DNA of 37,837 bases from Astrothelium macrocarpum (GCA_021030915.1 JAGEMR010000203.1:1-37837), one strand, 5' to 3'; shown: positions 10,360 through 22,551, numbered from the stretch's first letter. Notes: a model not told the origin generated them from the letters alone. Program-made: numbers and translations.

Positions 10360-13160
10360 TTAATAGATACGCCATCTCTGACTGCTATCAATCCTTGAGC
10401 CTATTAACACACCCTCAAGGTCTTCATCATGATCACCTGTTGACATAACACGGGCTCTACACAGGAAATCCCCGTGGATCTCCTCTCCAACCTCACGAAG
10501 ATGGTGTAAGACTATGCCAACATCTGCTCCATCATGGTCCAGTCCTTGCCGTAGAAGCAGCGCTGCCTCTTTTGTAGACCCATTGGTGTTGCTGTTCTCA
10601 TTTAGTTGTGCACTGCTATGGGAATCGGCAACAATGAAGTAGATTTTTGCGGAGCCTTGCTCATGAATACGCAGTCTCTGAAGCTTGTCTGGAATATCTG
10701 GCAGGCGTAGCGCGCCTCTGCAGAGTTCTAACGGTGCCTCGAATTTGGTCGATTCGTCTTCTCCTTTGTTCTTGCGCATGATCGGCTCCTGCCCCTCAAA
10801 CGAAGCTGCGTGGACTGCCGTTGGGCACCAACGGTATCCTTCTTCTTGCATTCTAGGACCTTCCACGAACAGAATGCCGCTCGGTAACACTGGTTGATGG
10901 TCGATCCATGCTTTGAAGCGCTCTTCTTTCGGAAGTGCCAGGATTGTCTTCTCTAGTACTTCAAAATCTGGCCTGCCCTTTGCGCACGCAAATGCAAAAT
11001 TGATAAAACGATCTTCTTCATAGCTTGTACTGCGAAGCTGGAGACCCTGCCAGGACTCAGCAATCCGTCGAGCATGATCAGCAAAATATTCCGGTGTACC
11101 AGGCATGCCAGGTTCATGGGCCCACAGTGCAATCAGGTTGCCAAACATGGCTTTTGCTTCATATGACAAACGTTGCTTGGCAGAAAGAACCCCAGATGGT
11201 TTAGGTAAGAGAGTCTCCAAAGATGTGCTGACCTTGGGATTGGCGTCAAAAAAGAGGCCCACATCGAAGGCGGCAATCTTTAGTCCTTTCCGCAATCGCT
11301 CCATCTCTTCCGGGGGTATGTTTACATTCTCTTCTCCATGTTCCTCTTTGAGCTCTCTAAGACTGTGTTCCATGGCATCATCTATCCATCTTTCCTTGTC
11401 TTCATCACTAAATTTTGTGAAGAAGTCTGCATCACTCCTGCCTTGAAGCTCGGAGTTCATAAAGCCAAGAACAAGAACACCTACCCAGTTGTGAAGCGAG
11501 AAAGGGTTCCACTTGAGCTGGGCCAGAGCATAGTCTTTTGTGAGAGGACTCCTTTCAGTATACCGATCTGCGATACTATTAGGTGCTCGTATGTGGCAGA
11601 GATCTTCAGGGAAATGGTAAGTGCCGTCTCGAAACTGGACGTGAAGTTTGCCTGCGGAAATGACCGCCTCTTGAAAAGTCCAGCAACGCCTCATCCAGCC
11701 CGAGAAAGCTATGCGAAGTTGCAATTCTGTCGCTTCGCAAGCTTTATGATCAAGTTGCTGTAACTCAGAGTCAAGAACCAGGGTCATGAATGCTTCTGAA
11801 TAAATCTTTTTCATGCTGGGAATTGCAGTGAGTTTCATCTCTGCATCTACAGGGATAGAGACTGTATCAATCCAGAGGAGGATTCTTTTGCCCAAAACAT
11901 CATGCTTGAGGCGGCCCGGTATGAGCGATCGAGAGACGTCCTTCTTTGGCGGCTCACCTTCCTTCATGCTCCGAGGCGAAGTATATTCGGCTTTTGCCCG
12001 CTTTGCAGCCAATCTGCCCGGCTCGCCTCGCAAGATACCCCAGAAATGTTGAAGCTGGCAGATCGGCATGGCATTTCGCAATGGATTTCCAATGCCTGGT
12101 AAAACGAATAATTAGAGGTAATCCTTTCTTACGAACCCAAAATGGAGAGATCTTGCGGAGACAGCTTACCATCAGACCAAACATGCGAGATGACATTACC
12201 ATTGCGACCATAACTTGGGACGAGTTCGAATGTAAGGGACTCGGAAGCGTGTAGTATGTTATGAGATTGCATCGATATCATGGGTACATCGCCTTTCTTG
12301 ATCATACTGTGGAGTTCCTCTGTGTCTGGGCCCCAGAGTTCGCACTTACAGTCCGGCTTCCTGTGCTTGATCACATAGTCAGACTTTTTGACTTGATTTG
12401 CAGCACAGAACGAATCGCTACAATTGGCGTGGTCATCGCGTTCCTGGATCCGACTGATGTGACTAATGCAATACATTGACACTCCGGACAGTCCACGACG
12501 CGCAACGGCAACGTCTCTTGGACACCAGTGAGACGCCAGCATCCGCGCAGCTGCAATCGACGTCAAACCCCAATCTCGCCCAATCTTGATCTGTGAGGTA
12601 TCTAACAGGGCATTGTCGATGGTCTGACCGAGAATCTTGATGGAGATGATCACCATGCTGGGAAGCGGTGCAGTTTTCTTTTGATCGGAAGTCAACGGCC
12701 ACAGCAGATCAGATACATGGCGGACACTGTCAAGAATGGCAATGATCCTCTGTATCTCAGATTGTCGTGCATCTACCTTTGGTTCGGATGTCGGGCTTTG
12801 GGTTGCAAGGCTCTCATAACGAGACGCCCAATGAGCAACGTATGCCTCCAGCTTGGAGCAGCTTGTGATCAAACGTTTTCCGGAGACCTTATCTTTTTTG
12901 GTAAAGTCGTTGAAGTTCAACTCGTCTCCGCCCATAAGTCTAAGTTCATTCATGGTCCCGAAGTATAACCAGTTTTGCAAAAAAGAGGCCGTTTCTCTGG
13001 ATTCATGTCCTTGCAGCACGTCGCCTCTGCGAAGCTGCTCTGGTGACCAACCTTGTCGAGTTGGATAGCTGAAAAAATCAAGTCCATCGTATTGTGCAGT
13101 ACACAGGTACGGCACTTCGGGGTATTCTTTCGCGTAATGAAATTTTGGTAGATGATCCAT
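10360..13160 (-). CDS. HET (heterokaryon incompatibility) domain protein
   Basis: Exons 13160-12170 and 12095-10360 join across a 74-nt intron (GTAAGC...ACCAG) to 908 aa. Splicing rebuilds the HET domain core: ISHVWSDG runs into IGNPLRNAMPICQL, then comes LLWIDTVSIPVDAEMKLTAI, the equivalent of the usual WIDALCINQ block, and MKKIYSEAFMTLVLD. The N-terminal about 320 residues (starting MDHLPKFHYAKEYPEVPY, with NWLYFGTMNEL) resemble the leader of large fungal HET proteins. HET domains trigger cell death in vegetative incompatibility and are TIR-like by structure. There is no visible NACHT, WD or ankyrin region, so any partner is unknown. Only the HET domain can be assigned with confidence. Confidence 0.85.
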
Positions 13161-13851
13161 TTCTTAGTATTGGATGGAGTAAAGTCACCAGTACATCAGC
13201 TTTCCGCTACCACCTGCTCAAAGGAAATGCAGCTGACAAGCAAGACCGAGTAAAGGGTATGTAGAACAAAACGCAACATGTGCGATATACACGGGCAGTA
13301 TGTCTGAGTAGCAGGCCTAATCTCACAACTCTTGTCATCCACCTTGGAATTGTTGGACCAAAAGGCAATATGAGGTCATTGAATTCCCCTTTAATAAGTT
13401 CTCTGGCCTCTCCTCTCGTGTGGTCAGATCAGACAATACCATCACTTCAGTGCTTTACTTTTCTTCTCTGTTTGAATCCCCCATGATTCCGTCCAGCAGA
13501 AACGGACAGGGAATCTCCTAGCTACCACAGCCATGTCTCCTTCATATCGTATTTTAACATCGCGATCGCGCGCGCTGAGAAACAAGCTATCTGTCACACC
13601 AATAGACGTTAGCAATTTGTTGGAGCTGAGGCCTTGGCGTATGCATGTCTGCGGCACAGCTAGCATGACTGAGATAGTCCATGCTAAGGACGTCAACAAA
13701 CCGCCGTAGCTCATTAAGTATGCAGTCTTTCCGATCTTCACTTGAAAGTTGGTGTTCTGGTGAGCGACGTGTTAATTCTACAGTGTCTCTTCGCGTTGTC
13801 AACTGCAAAGTCATCGTCGGATTGTCGAGACACAAGTGGTTGGTCTGAAAC
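13161..13851. promoter_or_regulatory. divergent promoter region, HET gene and membrane protein
   Basis: 691 bp between divergent start codons. Two minus-strand frames of about 100 codons (13442-13741, 13587-13895) overlap each other in different frames and show no domain; they are treated as chance. No TATA box stands out. Confidence 0.4.
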
Positions 13852-15099
13852 ATGTCGCCCCTGAACGCGCGCGTTGTCCCGCGCGACACGTTCAACCCCG
13901 GCGCACCATCTCAAGAATTCCGCACTCAATGGACACACCCAGCCGGCGTCTTTACTGTACTTTTGATTCTCGGAGGCGATGTCATCGCTCGCGCGCTCGC
14001 GCAGCTATCTGGCGGATGGATTACTCCAGTCGCCTTTTCTTTCGGTAATGCACTGGTTCTCATCACTTGATCGCGTCCTGCAAGCTTGCTAACTAAACCT
14101 TACCAAACAGGATGGGTAGCATTCGCCGTCAACACAGTAGTCGCCACTATTGGCGAGAACAAATTGATGCCCCTGTCTGATTGCGCTTGCAAAGTCATTA
14201 CCGCCGAATCTGGATACGTTCGCGAAAACTCCAGCTGGATTATTGGTCGTATTGTCCGGGATTATGAACATTGGCAAGATCCAAAAATCCGCGATCACCT
14301 TGAGCAAATGCGAGCCACAAAAGCGCATGAACTAGATGCGAAGCTTGCCAAAGTCCCGCATGCGGAGCGACAGCAATCAAGAGTTGGTCTTTGTGTTGCC
14401 GTGTACCGCGCAGAGAAAAGGCGCGTGGCAAGAGATTGGGTATACTACAGCGGATTCTTGACCATTATACTGCAGCTAGGTGTTGCGGCTATTCCGTGCG
14501 GCTTGTCTGGAAGCTGGGATATTCTTCTCATCACTGCGGCGGGAATCTTATTATCCATGACTACAGGGAGTATACCGCAATGGAGTAGAGAGAAGTGGGC
14601 GTGTCGACAGATTTTATCTGGTTCAGAGAAGATTACAATATTGACCAGGGGAAATGGGAGTCAGCACGCTATTGTGGTGATCAGTCCAGCGGGAGCTGAT
14701 GATCTTGAGGATCTCGCATCAAGCGCAACAAATGCGGCGTATTCTGCAACTTTTGGCACTCGAGTTAGCGTTGTTGTTCTTGGAGCACTTTGGATAGTAC
14801 TGCTTATCACTTCTGCGGGCATTTCAAGTAACACTTGGTATCTGCTAGCAGTCGGGGGTATTGGGATCATTCAGAATACTGTTGTTGCGGGTGCGGCGAG
14901 ATATCCAAGTTCATTTGGTGTACCCTTAACTTACGACAACGTTGTCATTGGCCATAGCAGGGTCATGGAGACGCTTTACGCTGTTGAAGAGAGATACAAG
15001 GGCGTGGGAAAGGCGATGGTTAGCGTGTTTTTTCCGGGCGAATTACGGCCGGGAGAAAAAGCGAGATGGGCAGAGCTTGACAATCGCTCTGAGGATTGA
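13852..15099 (+). CDS. polytopic membrane protein of unknown function
   Basis: Exons 13852-14044 and 14111-15099 (66-nt intron, GTAATG, GCTAAC branch, AACAG) give 393 aa. Splicing joins PVAFSFG to WVAFAVNTVVATIGENKLMP inside a hydrophobic segment, which supports the model. About six membrane segments are visible: near residues 31-47, 58-80, two around WVYYSGFLTIILQLGVAAIP and LLITAAGILLSMTTGS, and two near VSVVVLGALWIVLLITSAG and WYLLAVGGIGIIQNTVV. A soluble stretch of about 60 residues containing CACKV and SGYVRENSSWIIGRIVRDYE follows the second segment. This resembles a widespread but uncharacterised fungal membrane protein group; I know no function for it. Confidence 0.8.
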
Positions 15100-15787
15100 A
15101 CACTGACTGACTGTGTAGTAGATAAATTGTACGCTCCCATACTCTAGCTTTTACGAGATCTGGTGTTGAGGCACTGGATGCACAAGCCTAAAGTAGCTGC
15201 GGGGAACGCGTTACCAAGCTGCATCGCTGGAGTTCGAGAGATCTTAGACTTCGGGAGCAGATGTAAAGCGACCATCTCAATTAGCTCGGAAGGTAGATGG
15301 TGACTGACAGCTGGTTGAGTGACTGGGATAACGCTCTTATAGTCCCCAATGGCGATGATGAACTGCAAAGACCGCACGGGACGACTTCGATGGCTATAGG
15401 AGAACAGCAGCGCGTCAGCCAGATAAGTAGAGAGCTCTCATGTGTCCTATTTATTGCCTATCTGAGCGTTTTAGATAATAAGAAGCGCCTCGTCCATCTT
15501 GTCCGATGTAAGTGGATAGATCTGTATGATATCATGATTGTTAGAGTACTGCAAGGCAATTCACCTCATCACACTTTATCTCAATTACAAGATCTATCAT
15601 CTCTCTTATAAATAGTTTGTTAGTCGAAAGCGCTTCAACATCATTGGTAATTCCGATGTGATGTTCGACGAATTTATCGTCACTGTGTCCTGTGCGTAAA
15701 TCTCTGAGCTGAGTCTGCAGAAAACTTCATGTATTCTCTTAGCTAAAGTGTTATGGCCTACTCGTAGGGGATTCGATGGCCATTCTC
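15100..15787. other. intergenic; possible F-box-like scrap
   Basis: 688 bp between convergent 3' ends. On the minus strand a short frame (15377-15144) contains LPSELIEMVALHLLP, which looks like the start of an F-box, but it continues into nothing recognisable and has no clear exon partners. No gene is called. Confidence 0.4.
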
Positions 15788-16346
15788 TCAATTATTTGCA
15801 AATACTTCATGTACAAGCTTCGTGTCAAGGTATTCCCGGATCTCAGTGACCTTTGCATTGCTGTCGAAAATCATTACCCAGAGGTAAAAGTTGTTATAAG
15901 GTTCACCATTATTCTGTGTGGCTTCCCCCTTAAACTCCACGTAGGCTTTGCTGCCGAATACCTGTTCGCTCGGAAATCAGCGAACACTTATCGTGCTAGG
16001 TGGATTTGTGTCCTCTGCACATGATGCCTCACCTCAACTTCAAGGGGAATCATCTTCAGGATCCCATTTTTGAGCTTGGTTTGAAGCGGCCCGTAAACTT
16101 GCTCCGTCCAGCTTTGACGATCCTGGACCATATCAGCACTGACAAGCTTTTAAGCAAGATTAGGGCAGCCTCGTTCAACTAGCATACAAAAATGCCGGTC
16201 TTTGCTATCTCATCGTATGTCTCAGATCCAATCCGCCAATGTACCTCTGGGTCAAGCGCTTCTGCAAATGGACCTGGGTTGCCGGCCGCAGCTTCGTTGA
16301 GAAAGTTTAAAATATACTCAGGCGTAAGGGCGAAGGCGGAAGACAT
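15788..16346 (-). CDS. SnoaL-like / NTF2-fold protein
   Basis: A gene of three short exons: 16346-16188, 16146-16033 and 15961-15788, 148 aa. Intron 1 is 41 nt (GTATGC, CTAATC branch, AAAAG) and intron 2 is 71 nt (GTGAGG...AACAG); every junction keeps the frame. The protein begins MSSAFALTPEYILNFLNEAA, continues with PFAEALDPEVHWRIGSETYD, then VFGSKAYVEFKGEATQNNG and YNNFYLWVMIFD, and ends KVTEIREYLDTKLVHEVFANN. This order (N-terminal helices, WRI strand, paired strands with YLW, then EIREYLDT) is typical of SnoaL-like ketosteroid-isomerase-fold proteins of 130-150 residues. Such proteins act as small isomerases, cyclases or hydrolases, or have no known reaction. The substrate cannot be told. 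Intron 1 is short, so its exact acceptor is the weakest part. Confidence 0.78.
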
Positions 16347-17811
16347 GGAGGATGACAGACAAGAATCAACGTGAATGCTTTAGAATGGAGCTCGCGATCA
16401 AAATCACTGATTTGTATTGATGAATATTCTAAGTCCGCTGTAGCGGAGGCTTATGGCCAGTAGCTGGGCGGAAACGGCCTGGTTTGATAGAAGTAGTTGC
16501 ATGTGATTGCGTTGTCAGACTGAGAAAGTGTCAGCCGTTTTAATCACTAAAGTGGTACAATGGCAGTGCCCTCGCACCGCTTGACACACTTCAGCACGGA
16601 AAACCCTACCCGATCCGTTCCGCAAGGCTGCCTAGCCCGACTGTATGGTTGAGATGGTGATCCTTGACTGTTCTTCGCACGCGTCTGCTTCTGAATTCAC
16701 AGCCGTTGATCAATTCAGAAGATATCAATCATACTATAGACGCGCCCTACCGGATCAAGTAAAGTCAAATATCAACGTCTTTGGCGTCTTTAGTACTTTC
16801 CGGACGCATCTCTGTACGGACCATACACTGGGTGGAGAGAACCCGTATGTGGCGGTGCTGATATGCGCGCCAACCTGGTGCTCATGGAGTTGGGGCCGCA
16901 TGATTGCCTATCGGATGCTGACGTCCAACGAGGCTGTCATCCCACTCGCAGACATAGGCAAAGTCAAATTTTTCCAAGGACCTTAGTCATAGGCTGTCCA
17001 TTCGAGTATCCTGCTTATGGAAAAATCCCGGAGCATTCTAACAAAGGTTTCTAGGAATGGGTTTTACTGCGACATATTAGGAATGAGATTAATTGTATCC
17101 ATGGAGAAGAAGAACTGGTCGTTCCGCCATAGTTGAAAGTTGGCATTATTGGGTATTCAACGGTACGAATCCTTTAACAGGATAGTCGATGAGAAGTCTA
17201 TACTCTTCTCAATGCAGGCTGCAAGTGGATGCAAGGCTTGAAACAACGAAAAGTTCCTACCTTTGAAGACTATTGACGGAAATAACAACGTACAGACGCT
17301 GATCGATTGAAGGATCACTTCGTATTGTTTACAGTCATTGTCTGAGGGCTGACCGCATTCGATTAGAGTAGATTTCGTAGTCGAGGATGTAACTTGAGAT
17401 GGAGTACTGGATACGAGTAGAACTAGCCATTGCAAGTGGGTGTCAACACACTGGCTTAAGCAGATCTGCAGCTTCGTCTCTCTTGGCCCATTGGAGCGGA
17501 AGTATCGACCAGAGACAACCTCCATCATTGCGCATGCGATAGATACCAGCCAGCCTAGCGCATGCTGCCCGATGCCACTTCACACGCTTCCTACTGTATA
17601 ACACAGGTTGTCAAGCCTACATCGTAGTAATTACTTCATCGGCAATTGGATAGATGGCAGAGTGGATAGCATACGCTACTGGACCCAAGACCAAATTATA
17701 CTATTCCAAGCGATATCAATGTTTCTGCAGGCCAGGAATGACATTGTAGTGCGTACTTATCAATGCCCTCCAATCGACGCCAGAATCTATAACAATGTGA
17801 CACGATCGAAT
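16347..17811. other. 1.5 kb intergenic, no supported gene
   Basis: Contains open frames at 16645-16986 (+, 113 codons) and 17528-17157 (-, 123 codons). Neither shows a domain, a signal peptide or convincing splice context. I looked for small-exon genes like the neighbouring SnoaL gene and found none I could defend. Confidence 0.4.
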
Positions 17812-18195
17812 TCATTCTTTCAAGTTCTCTGACATTTGCTCCTCAAAATCCTTCATCGCTTGCTCTTCCTCCTGCTCGGTTCTCTCCACTTTGATCTCCA
17901 CATCTGCAGTCGAATAAACCTTGTGGCTATCTTTGGCTGCCTTCTTCTTGAGAGACGAATCTTGCGCATTCGTATTGAGTTGGAATTTATATCTCCGATA
18001 TTCCTTGCCAGATTTTTTGACGACTTCTCCGACGTCAATGCGGCTTCCGATTCTAGCGTCATGGTTGCTCCCACGAGCAGGGGCAGCCCGGTGACCAGGC
18101 TCGCCTTGGCCACGTAGGATCGTAGTGCGACGGCTTTTTGACTGCTTAATATAGTCGAAGAGGGCTTTGAGCGACTTCTGGGTCTTGGAAGGCAT
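17812..18195 (-). CDS. small basic orphan protein
   Basis: A single coding exon of 127 aa, beginning MPSKTQKSLKALFDYIKQSK. The N-terminal two thirds are strongly basic (KSRRTT, GKEYRRYKF, SLKKKAAK). The tail is acidic and probably helical (VERTEQEEEQAMKDFEEQ). No signal peptide or membrane segment. Support for a real gene comes from a clean candidate intron in the 5' leader (18299-18247, 53 nt: GTAAGT, TACTGAC branch, CAAGCAG) with no ATG upstream of it, so translation starts at 18195. I do not recognise a family; the charge pattern would fit a nucleic-acid or ribosome-associated protein, but that is a guess. Confidence 0.55.
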   Translation of the reverse strand: MPSKTQKSLKALFDYIKQSKSRRTTILRGQGEPGHRAAPARGSNHDARIGSRIDVGEVVKKSGKEYRRYKFQLNTNAQDSSLKKKAAKDSHKVYSTADVEIKVERTEQEEEQAMKDFEEQMSENLKE

Positions 18196-19336
18196 GATGA
18201 TGTAGCAGAGGGTTACGTTTGAGAGTCGGTATATAGCGCGTAAGTGCTGCTTGAGAAAGCTTGTCAGTAGTAGAGCAGAAGCTTGAAGTGGGAACTTACT
18301 TCGGGAGTTGATTTAATGCTAAATGGTCGGTTAAGTCATTCTTGTGATGTCTTCTAGATTCTTATATCTTCGATCATAGACACGGTAAGCGGCATAGAAT
18401 AGCCAATATCCCGGTCTCATGCGACACACGGCTCGTTAGAATCTGCATATTGGCAATCATTGTGCTAGCAAGGTAACGGAGTCAGCAACAGCGTCTCCGT
18501 CTCACGATTAAGTAGGATTGCGGCAAGGTAAATAGGTAGGCGTATCGCTCGTCGTCATTTTCGATGCTTTGTTGAGTAGCCGCCAATCTATTCAGTGGCG
18601 TGTAGAACACACATTCAAATACAGCAATCTTCTGCAGGGGCCTACAACGTCGAGCCGTTTGAAGACATGGGCCGGACTTAATGAATCCATCACTAGTTCG
18701 GTACGTGTGGCACGGGTTACAAATGTGATCAAGTGCGAGCGAAGCGACGTAGACTGGCCATGCCGTTTGCCCACTGGGGATGTGCGGCATCTTAGAAGTC
18801 GTACCAGTAGAGTCCTTAGCAAGTAGGTAGTAGTCCTTAAATGTGAGTCTTTAGATGAAGACAACTCAGTCATGATGTCAGGTATGTGTCTCCTTGATGA
18901 TGTACTGCACGATAAACGCGGCGGAGCAGCTTCTCAGGTAGAGGCCAGCCATGGGAATTAGCGCTGCTTGCTTGTTCCGAACAGATCGAGTTCGGAGAGT
19001 GTGATAGGCACTGGAAAGATCTATTGCAGTGGAGTGTGTACGGTAAAGTGAGAGCGGAGGCGTCAATCGGGTCGGGTCCAAATTTAGCGTGTCTGCCAAG
19101 CAAACGACCGCGCGCCTAGACCTAGCTGAGTGAGATCAGCCTCAAGCCTGACGTGCGAGCCGCATGTTACTTTTCCATCATTTGCCCATTTACTTTCATT
19201 AGCTACAGGAACTTCCAAAAAACACTTCCCACTGCTTTCGTGCGTTTAATGTCATCTTGCGAGTACTGACTTTTCCCTCAAACTTAGACCATTATGTATG
19301 GTATTGATGAACTAAAGCATCTGTACCGATAGAGAT
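18196..19336. other. intergenic, divergent promoter region
   Basis: 1.1 kb between divergent genes, including the 5' leader intron of the orphan protein at 18247-18299. Short frames on both strands overlap one another and carry no recognisable content. Confidence 0.4.
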
Positions 19337-21233
19337 ATGGCTATTAGGTACATGTGCCAGCCTTCACTCGCGCATCTGTGGTCATCTTTTCGGAGAATAA
19401 ACTCATGCCCTAAGCAACGCTGCCGCCAAACCTTGAAAGTTTTGACTCTGTCCTACAATCATAGTGCCGTCAGCATGGGCTCTCCCCAGGCAGGTAAGGA
19501 CGCACGTGTGGCTACGAGTCAAAACACAACTCATCTCTTCTAGACTGGAATTCTAATGAGGAATTCTTCAAATTCACGCGTGGTCGCTTTGTTGTAAATG
19601 AGCCGGAAAACCTTCGAAAGCGACAAATCAGATTTGACATGAACAAACTCGCTTGCATCGCAGCAGACTCAGTCGGCGCGGCTCGGTGTACTTCTATCAA
19701 GAAATACTCCGACGGCATGTTCAACAAAGCTTTTCTCATGTCCATGGAAGATGGCCAAGAGGTCGTAGCCAAAGTGCCAAACCCGAATGCTGGCATTTCA
19801 CATTTTACCACGGCTAGTGAAGTCGCCACGATGGACTTCGTACGTCCATTCCGATCGCCATCAACGCCAAGTCCTACTAACACGACTTTGATGGAAGGCA
19901 AGAAACATTCTTGACACACCAGTGCCTCGTGTCTATTCGTGGAACTCGCAAGCAGCCTCGCACCCTGTTGGGGCCGAATTCATCATTATGGACAAGGCTG
20001 AGGGCGTTCCGCTGTCTCAAGTCTGGGACACGATGACACTACCCCAGAAACTCCAAGTACTTCTTGCCATAACTCATCTCCAGAAGCAGTGGCTAAGAGT
20101 TTCATTCTCACACTATGGCAGCTTGTACTACGCAAAAGACGCGCAGCCACTGCCAGACAGCCACTATGTTAAGGACGGCAAAGCTGTCAAGGATTCGGGG
20201 TTCATCATTGGTCCGGCCACAAGCCGAGATTGGATGGATGCTGGCCGTGCAAATCTGGATATCGACAGAGGGCCGTGTACGTTGAGGCTCGAAACATCCT
20301 CGTCTCATAGCTGACAAGTCTGTAGGGGCTTCTCTAACGCAGTATCTGCAAGTAGTCGGAATGCGAGAGCTAAAGGCAATTCAATCCTTGCATATCCCGA
20401 CGCAGGTTGCCTTGTTTTGTGGCCCAAAACTCTACCGACCAGATACACAGAAGAAGCTCACTGCACTGACGTGGTATCAACGAATTATCGATGACATTAG
20501 TCCAAGAGATGCTACAATCACGAAACCTTGCCTCTGGCATGATGATTTGCATGATGACAACGTCTTCGTAGATCCGCAAAACCCCAACAAGATAACGGCT
20601 ATCATTGACTGGCAGTCTTGCCATGTCTCGCCGCTCTTCAAGCATACTCCTGATCCAGCTTTCCTCGACTGGAATGATCTTGAGCCCGAAACACTTGACC
20701 TAGCACCAAGGCCAAATCTATCTGGTCTTTCTCCAGAGGAAAGGTCCGTGGCCATACGCGAATATGGCATCCAAAACGTATTCATCGGTTGGCGAAAACT
20801 CATGCATGTCAAGAACCCAGACTTGTATAGAGCAGTCGAGTTTCGAAAAACAGCAATGTATGGACTTCTATTTCTTGCCCACCGAATGTTCGAATACGGC
20901 GAGGCTCACTTCCAATCACTCCTGGTCGATTTGAAGGACTCGTGGGAAGATATGCTTGCCGTTACTGGCAGTAAGCCATTTCCGTTTCACATCTCGGAAG
21001 AAGATCTCGAGCGTATCAAGCTGGATAGCGACGGTGCGGTTGCAGGTACCCAACTAGTTACGGAAGTCCAAGAGAGAATGGGCGATTTGTGGCCGGACAA
21101 AGGCTTCATTGAGCATGAGCGGTACGAAGAGTGCAAAGCTGCCCTCCGAGACATCAAAAATGAGATTTTGGAGCAATTAGCCGAGAATGACGACGAGAGG
21201 GCTGACTACGAGCGTCACTGGCCATTTGCATGA
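19337..21233 (+). CDS. AIM9-like APH-fold phosphotransferase, probably mitochondrial
   Basis: Aminoglycoside-phosphotransferase-like kinase of the fungal AIM9 (altered inheritance of mitochondria 9) type. Exons 19337-19493, 19544-19839, 19898-20276 and 20326-21233 give 579 aa; the introns are 50, 58 and 49 nt (donors GTAAGG, GTACGT, GTACGT) and all junctions keep frame. Kinase features in order: nucleotide-loop region GMFNKAFLM (about 110-118), Lys129 in VVAKVP, catalytic loop LWHDDLHDDNVFVD (Asp near 351, Asn near 356) and metal-binding Asp372 in AIIDWQ. A downstream ATG at 19475 would also work. The first in-frame ATG at 19337 adds 46 residues rich in Arg, Ser and Leu with no Asp or Glu, which looks like a mitochondrial presequence and is why I prefer it. 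Substrate unknown. Confidence 0.85.
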
Positions 21234-22545
21234 TCCCTGTACGATTGACATGTCTCAACCGGAAGACGATTTTGCTCTAGTGTGAATCCCAATCATGGGC
21301 ACCTATCACCTGCCGCCCCACCATCCCAATGACCATATGAGAATGGGTGGACATGAAGCACAGCACTAACAAGCACGTGGAATCTAGGGACTGATCCCGC
21401 TCCATTACGTTCTTCAGCAAGACCACAACGTGCATCACCTATCCTGATGTGGGAACGCTCCGATAGACCACGGCTAACATTTTCGGAAGCCACTCAAGGA
21501 TGTCGGGAAACTGAATGAGTTTTGCAGGATGTAGTGAGCTGCTCATATAGAGTGAGGATATGCAACAGGTATGGATTGTGTTATTTCACATTCGACATTA
21601 AAAAGGGAATTTGAGGAGAAATACAATTCCTGAGACTGCATTTCGCTCTTTTTGGAAGATGGAGTTCCAATTGATAAGTCGTACAGGACGCACTTGGATA
21701 AAACCTTGGAATAAGTCACAGTATCATATCGCTTATTAATTCTTATCACGGATTTGCTCTACTCTACATAATGATTCAATGAAATCTATAAATTATGCCT
21801 GAATGCGCTCTCACGCGAGGCTTCAAAGGTGATAGAATCAGTCTTATCTGAGTAGTCTCCGCCATCCATAAGCCGCTACATCTTAAGGGAGGGCAAGTGT
21901 TTTGGTATGTGTTGCTCATTCTTGCAATACTAAGCACTTACGGAAGGTTTGCAATGGCCATCACAATCATTTGGCTTCTTACATTGATCATGTGCATAAA
22001 GCGATGGAACTACGACTAGTTTATCGCCGCTAATGACTCAAGTGATACCGGACCATTGTGAGACGGCACAAACACCAGTTACACGGGTCATTATCTCGAC
22101 AAGGATGTTGTTTGGCCCTGCAGATATCTGAGACAAGTCTAAGCACCAGATCTTTAAAGATTGCGAAACCGATGCTTGTCTGCCGGCATCTCTAGCTTAT
22201 TAAAGTTGACTAAAGATGACTAAATTGTCTATTCTTCAAGCCAAACAATCAAATGTTCAGCTTCACTTTCCATGAGCTATTCCCCATCGGGCCTATGCAT
22301 ACCTTAAGTCCATGAAGGAACCGAGTTTTACGTAAATTCCTCAAGTCTAGAACTTGTCGGTATAATTTGAGGACGGTTTGTGTCGTTACACTCTTTGGTC
22401 ATTTTTGCGCACGGGTTCCTATACTATCGATGAACGCTGTAGACTTGGAAATGATTCGATTGGCAACAAGGAAATTTGCCATGCCAATGGCTCGATCGTA
22501 AAGTTCAGGACAATATGGTCAATGCTTTATGCTTCAGCAAACGCG
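21234..22545. other. 1.3 kb intergenic, no supported gene
   Basis: Short frames (21293-21493 -, 21543-21749 -, 22378-22584 +) lack domains and splice context. Composition is normal to slightly AT-rich and becomes promoter-like towards 22540. Confidence 0.4.
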
Positions 22546-22551
22546 TATAAA
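22546..22551 (+). promoter_or_regulatory. TATA box of the repeat-peptide precursor gene
   Basis: TATAAA lies 166 bp before the ATG at 22712. It is followed by CTCTTTCTCTCC and TTCTCATTCTTCTCTTC pyrimidine-rich tracts typical of fungal transcription starts. This would leave a leader of about 100 nt. It supports the view that the small open frame downstream is a real, strongly expressed gene. Confidence 0.55.

Noticed and set aside
13442..13895. Two overlapping minus-strand frames of about 100 codons between the HET and membrane protein genes
   Set aside because: They overlap in different frames, lack domains and fill what must be a divergent promoter.
15144..15377. Minus-strand frame with an F-box-like start (LPSELIEMVALHLLP)
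   Set aside because: Only about 15 residues resemble the domain, the frame then runs into text without pattern, and no joining exons were found.
16645..16986. 113-codon plus-strand frame
   Set aside because: No domain, no signal peptide, overlapping frame of similar quality at 16863-17054, and no splice context.
17157..17528. 123-codon minus-strand frame with a hydrophobic patch
   Set aside because: The hydrophobic patch is not N-terminal, no family is recognisable, and the composition is like non-coding neighbours.
17640..17720. Possible tRNA gene (TGGCAGAGTGGAT-like start)
   Set aside because: No matching acceptor stem, no T-loop box (GGTTCGA) at the right distance.
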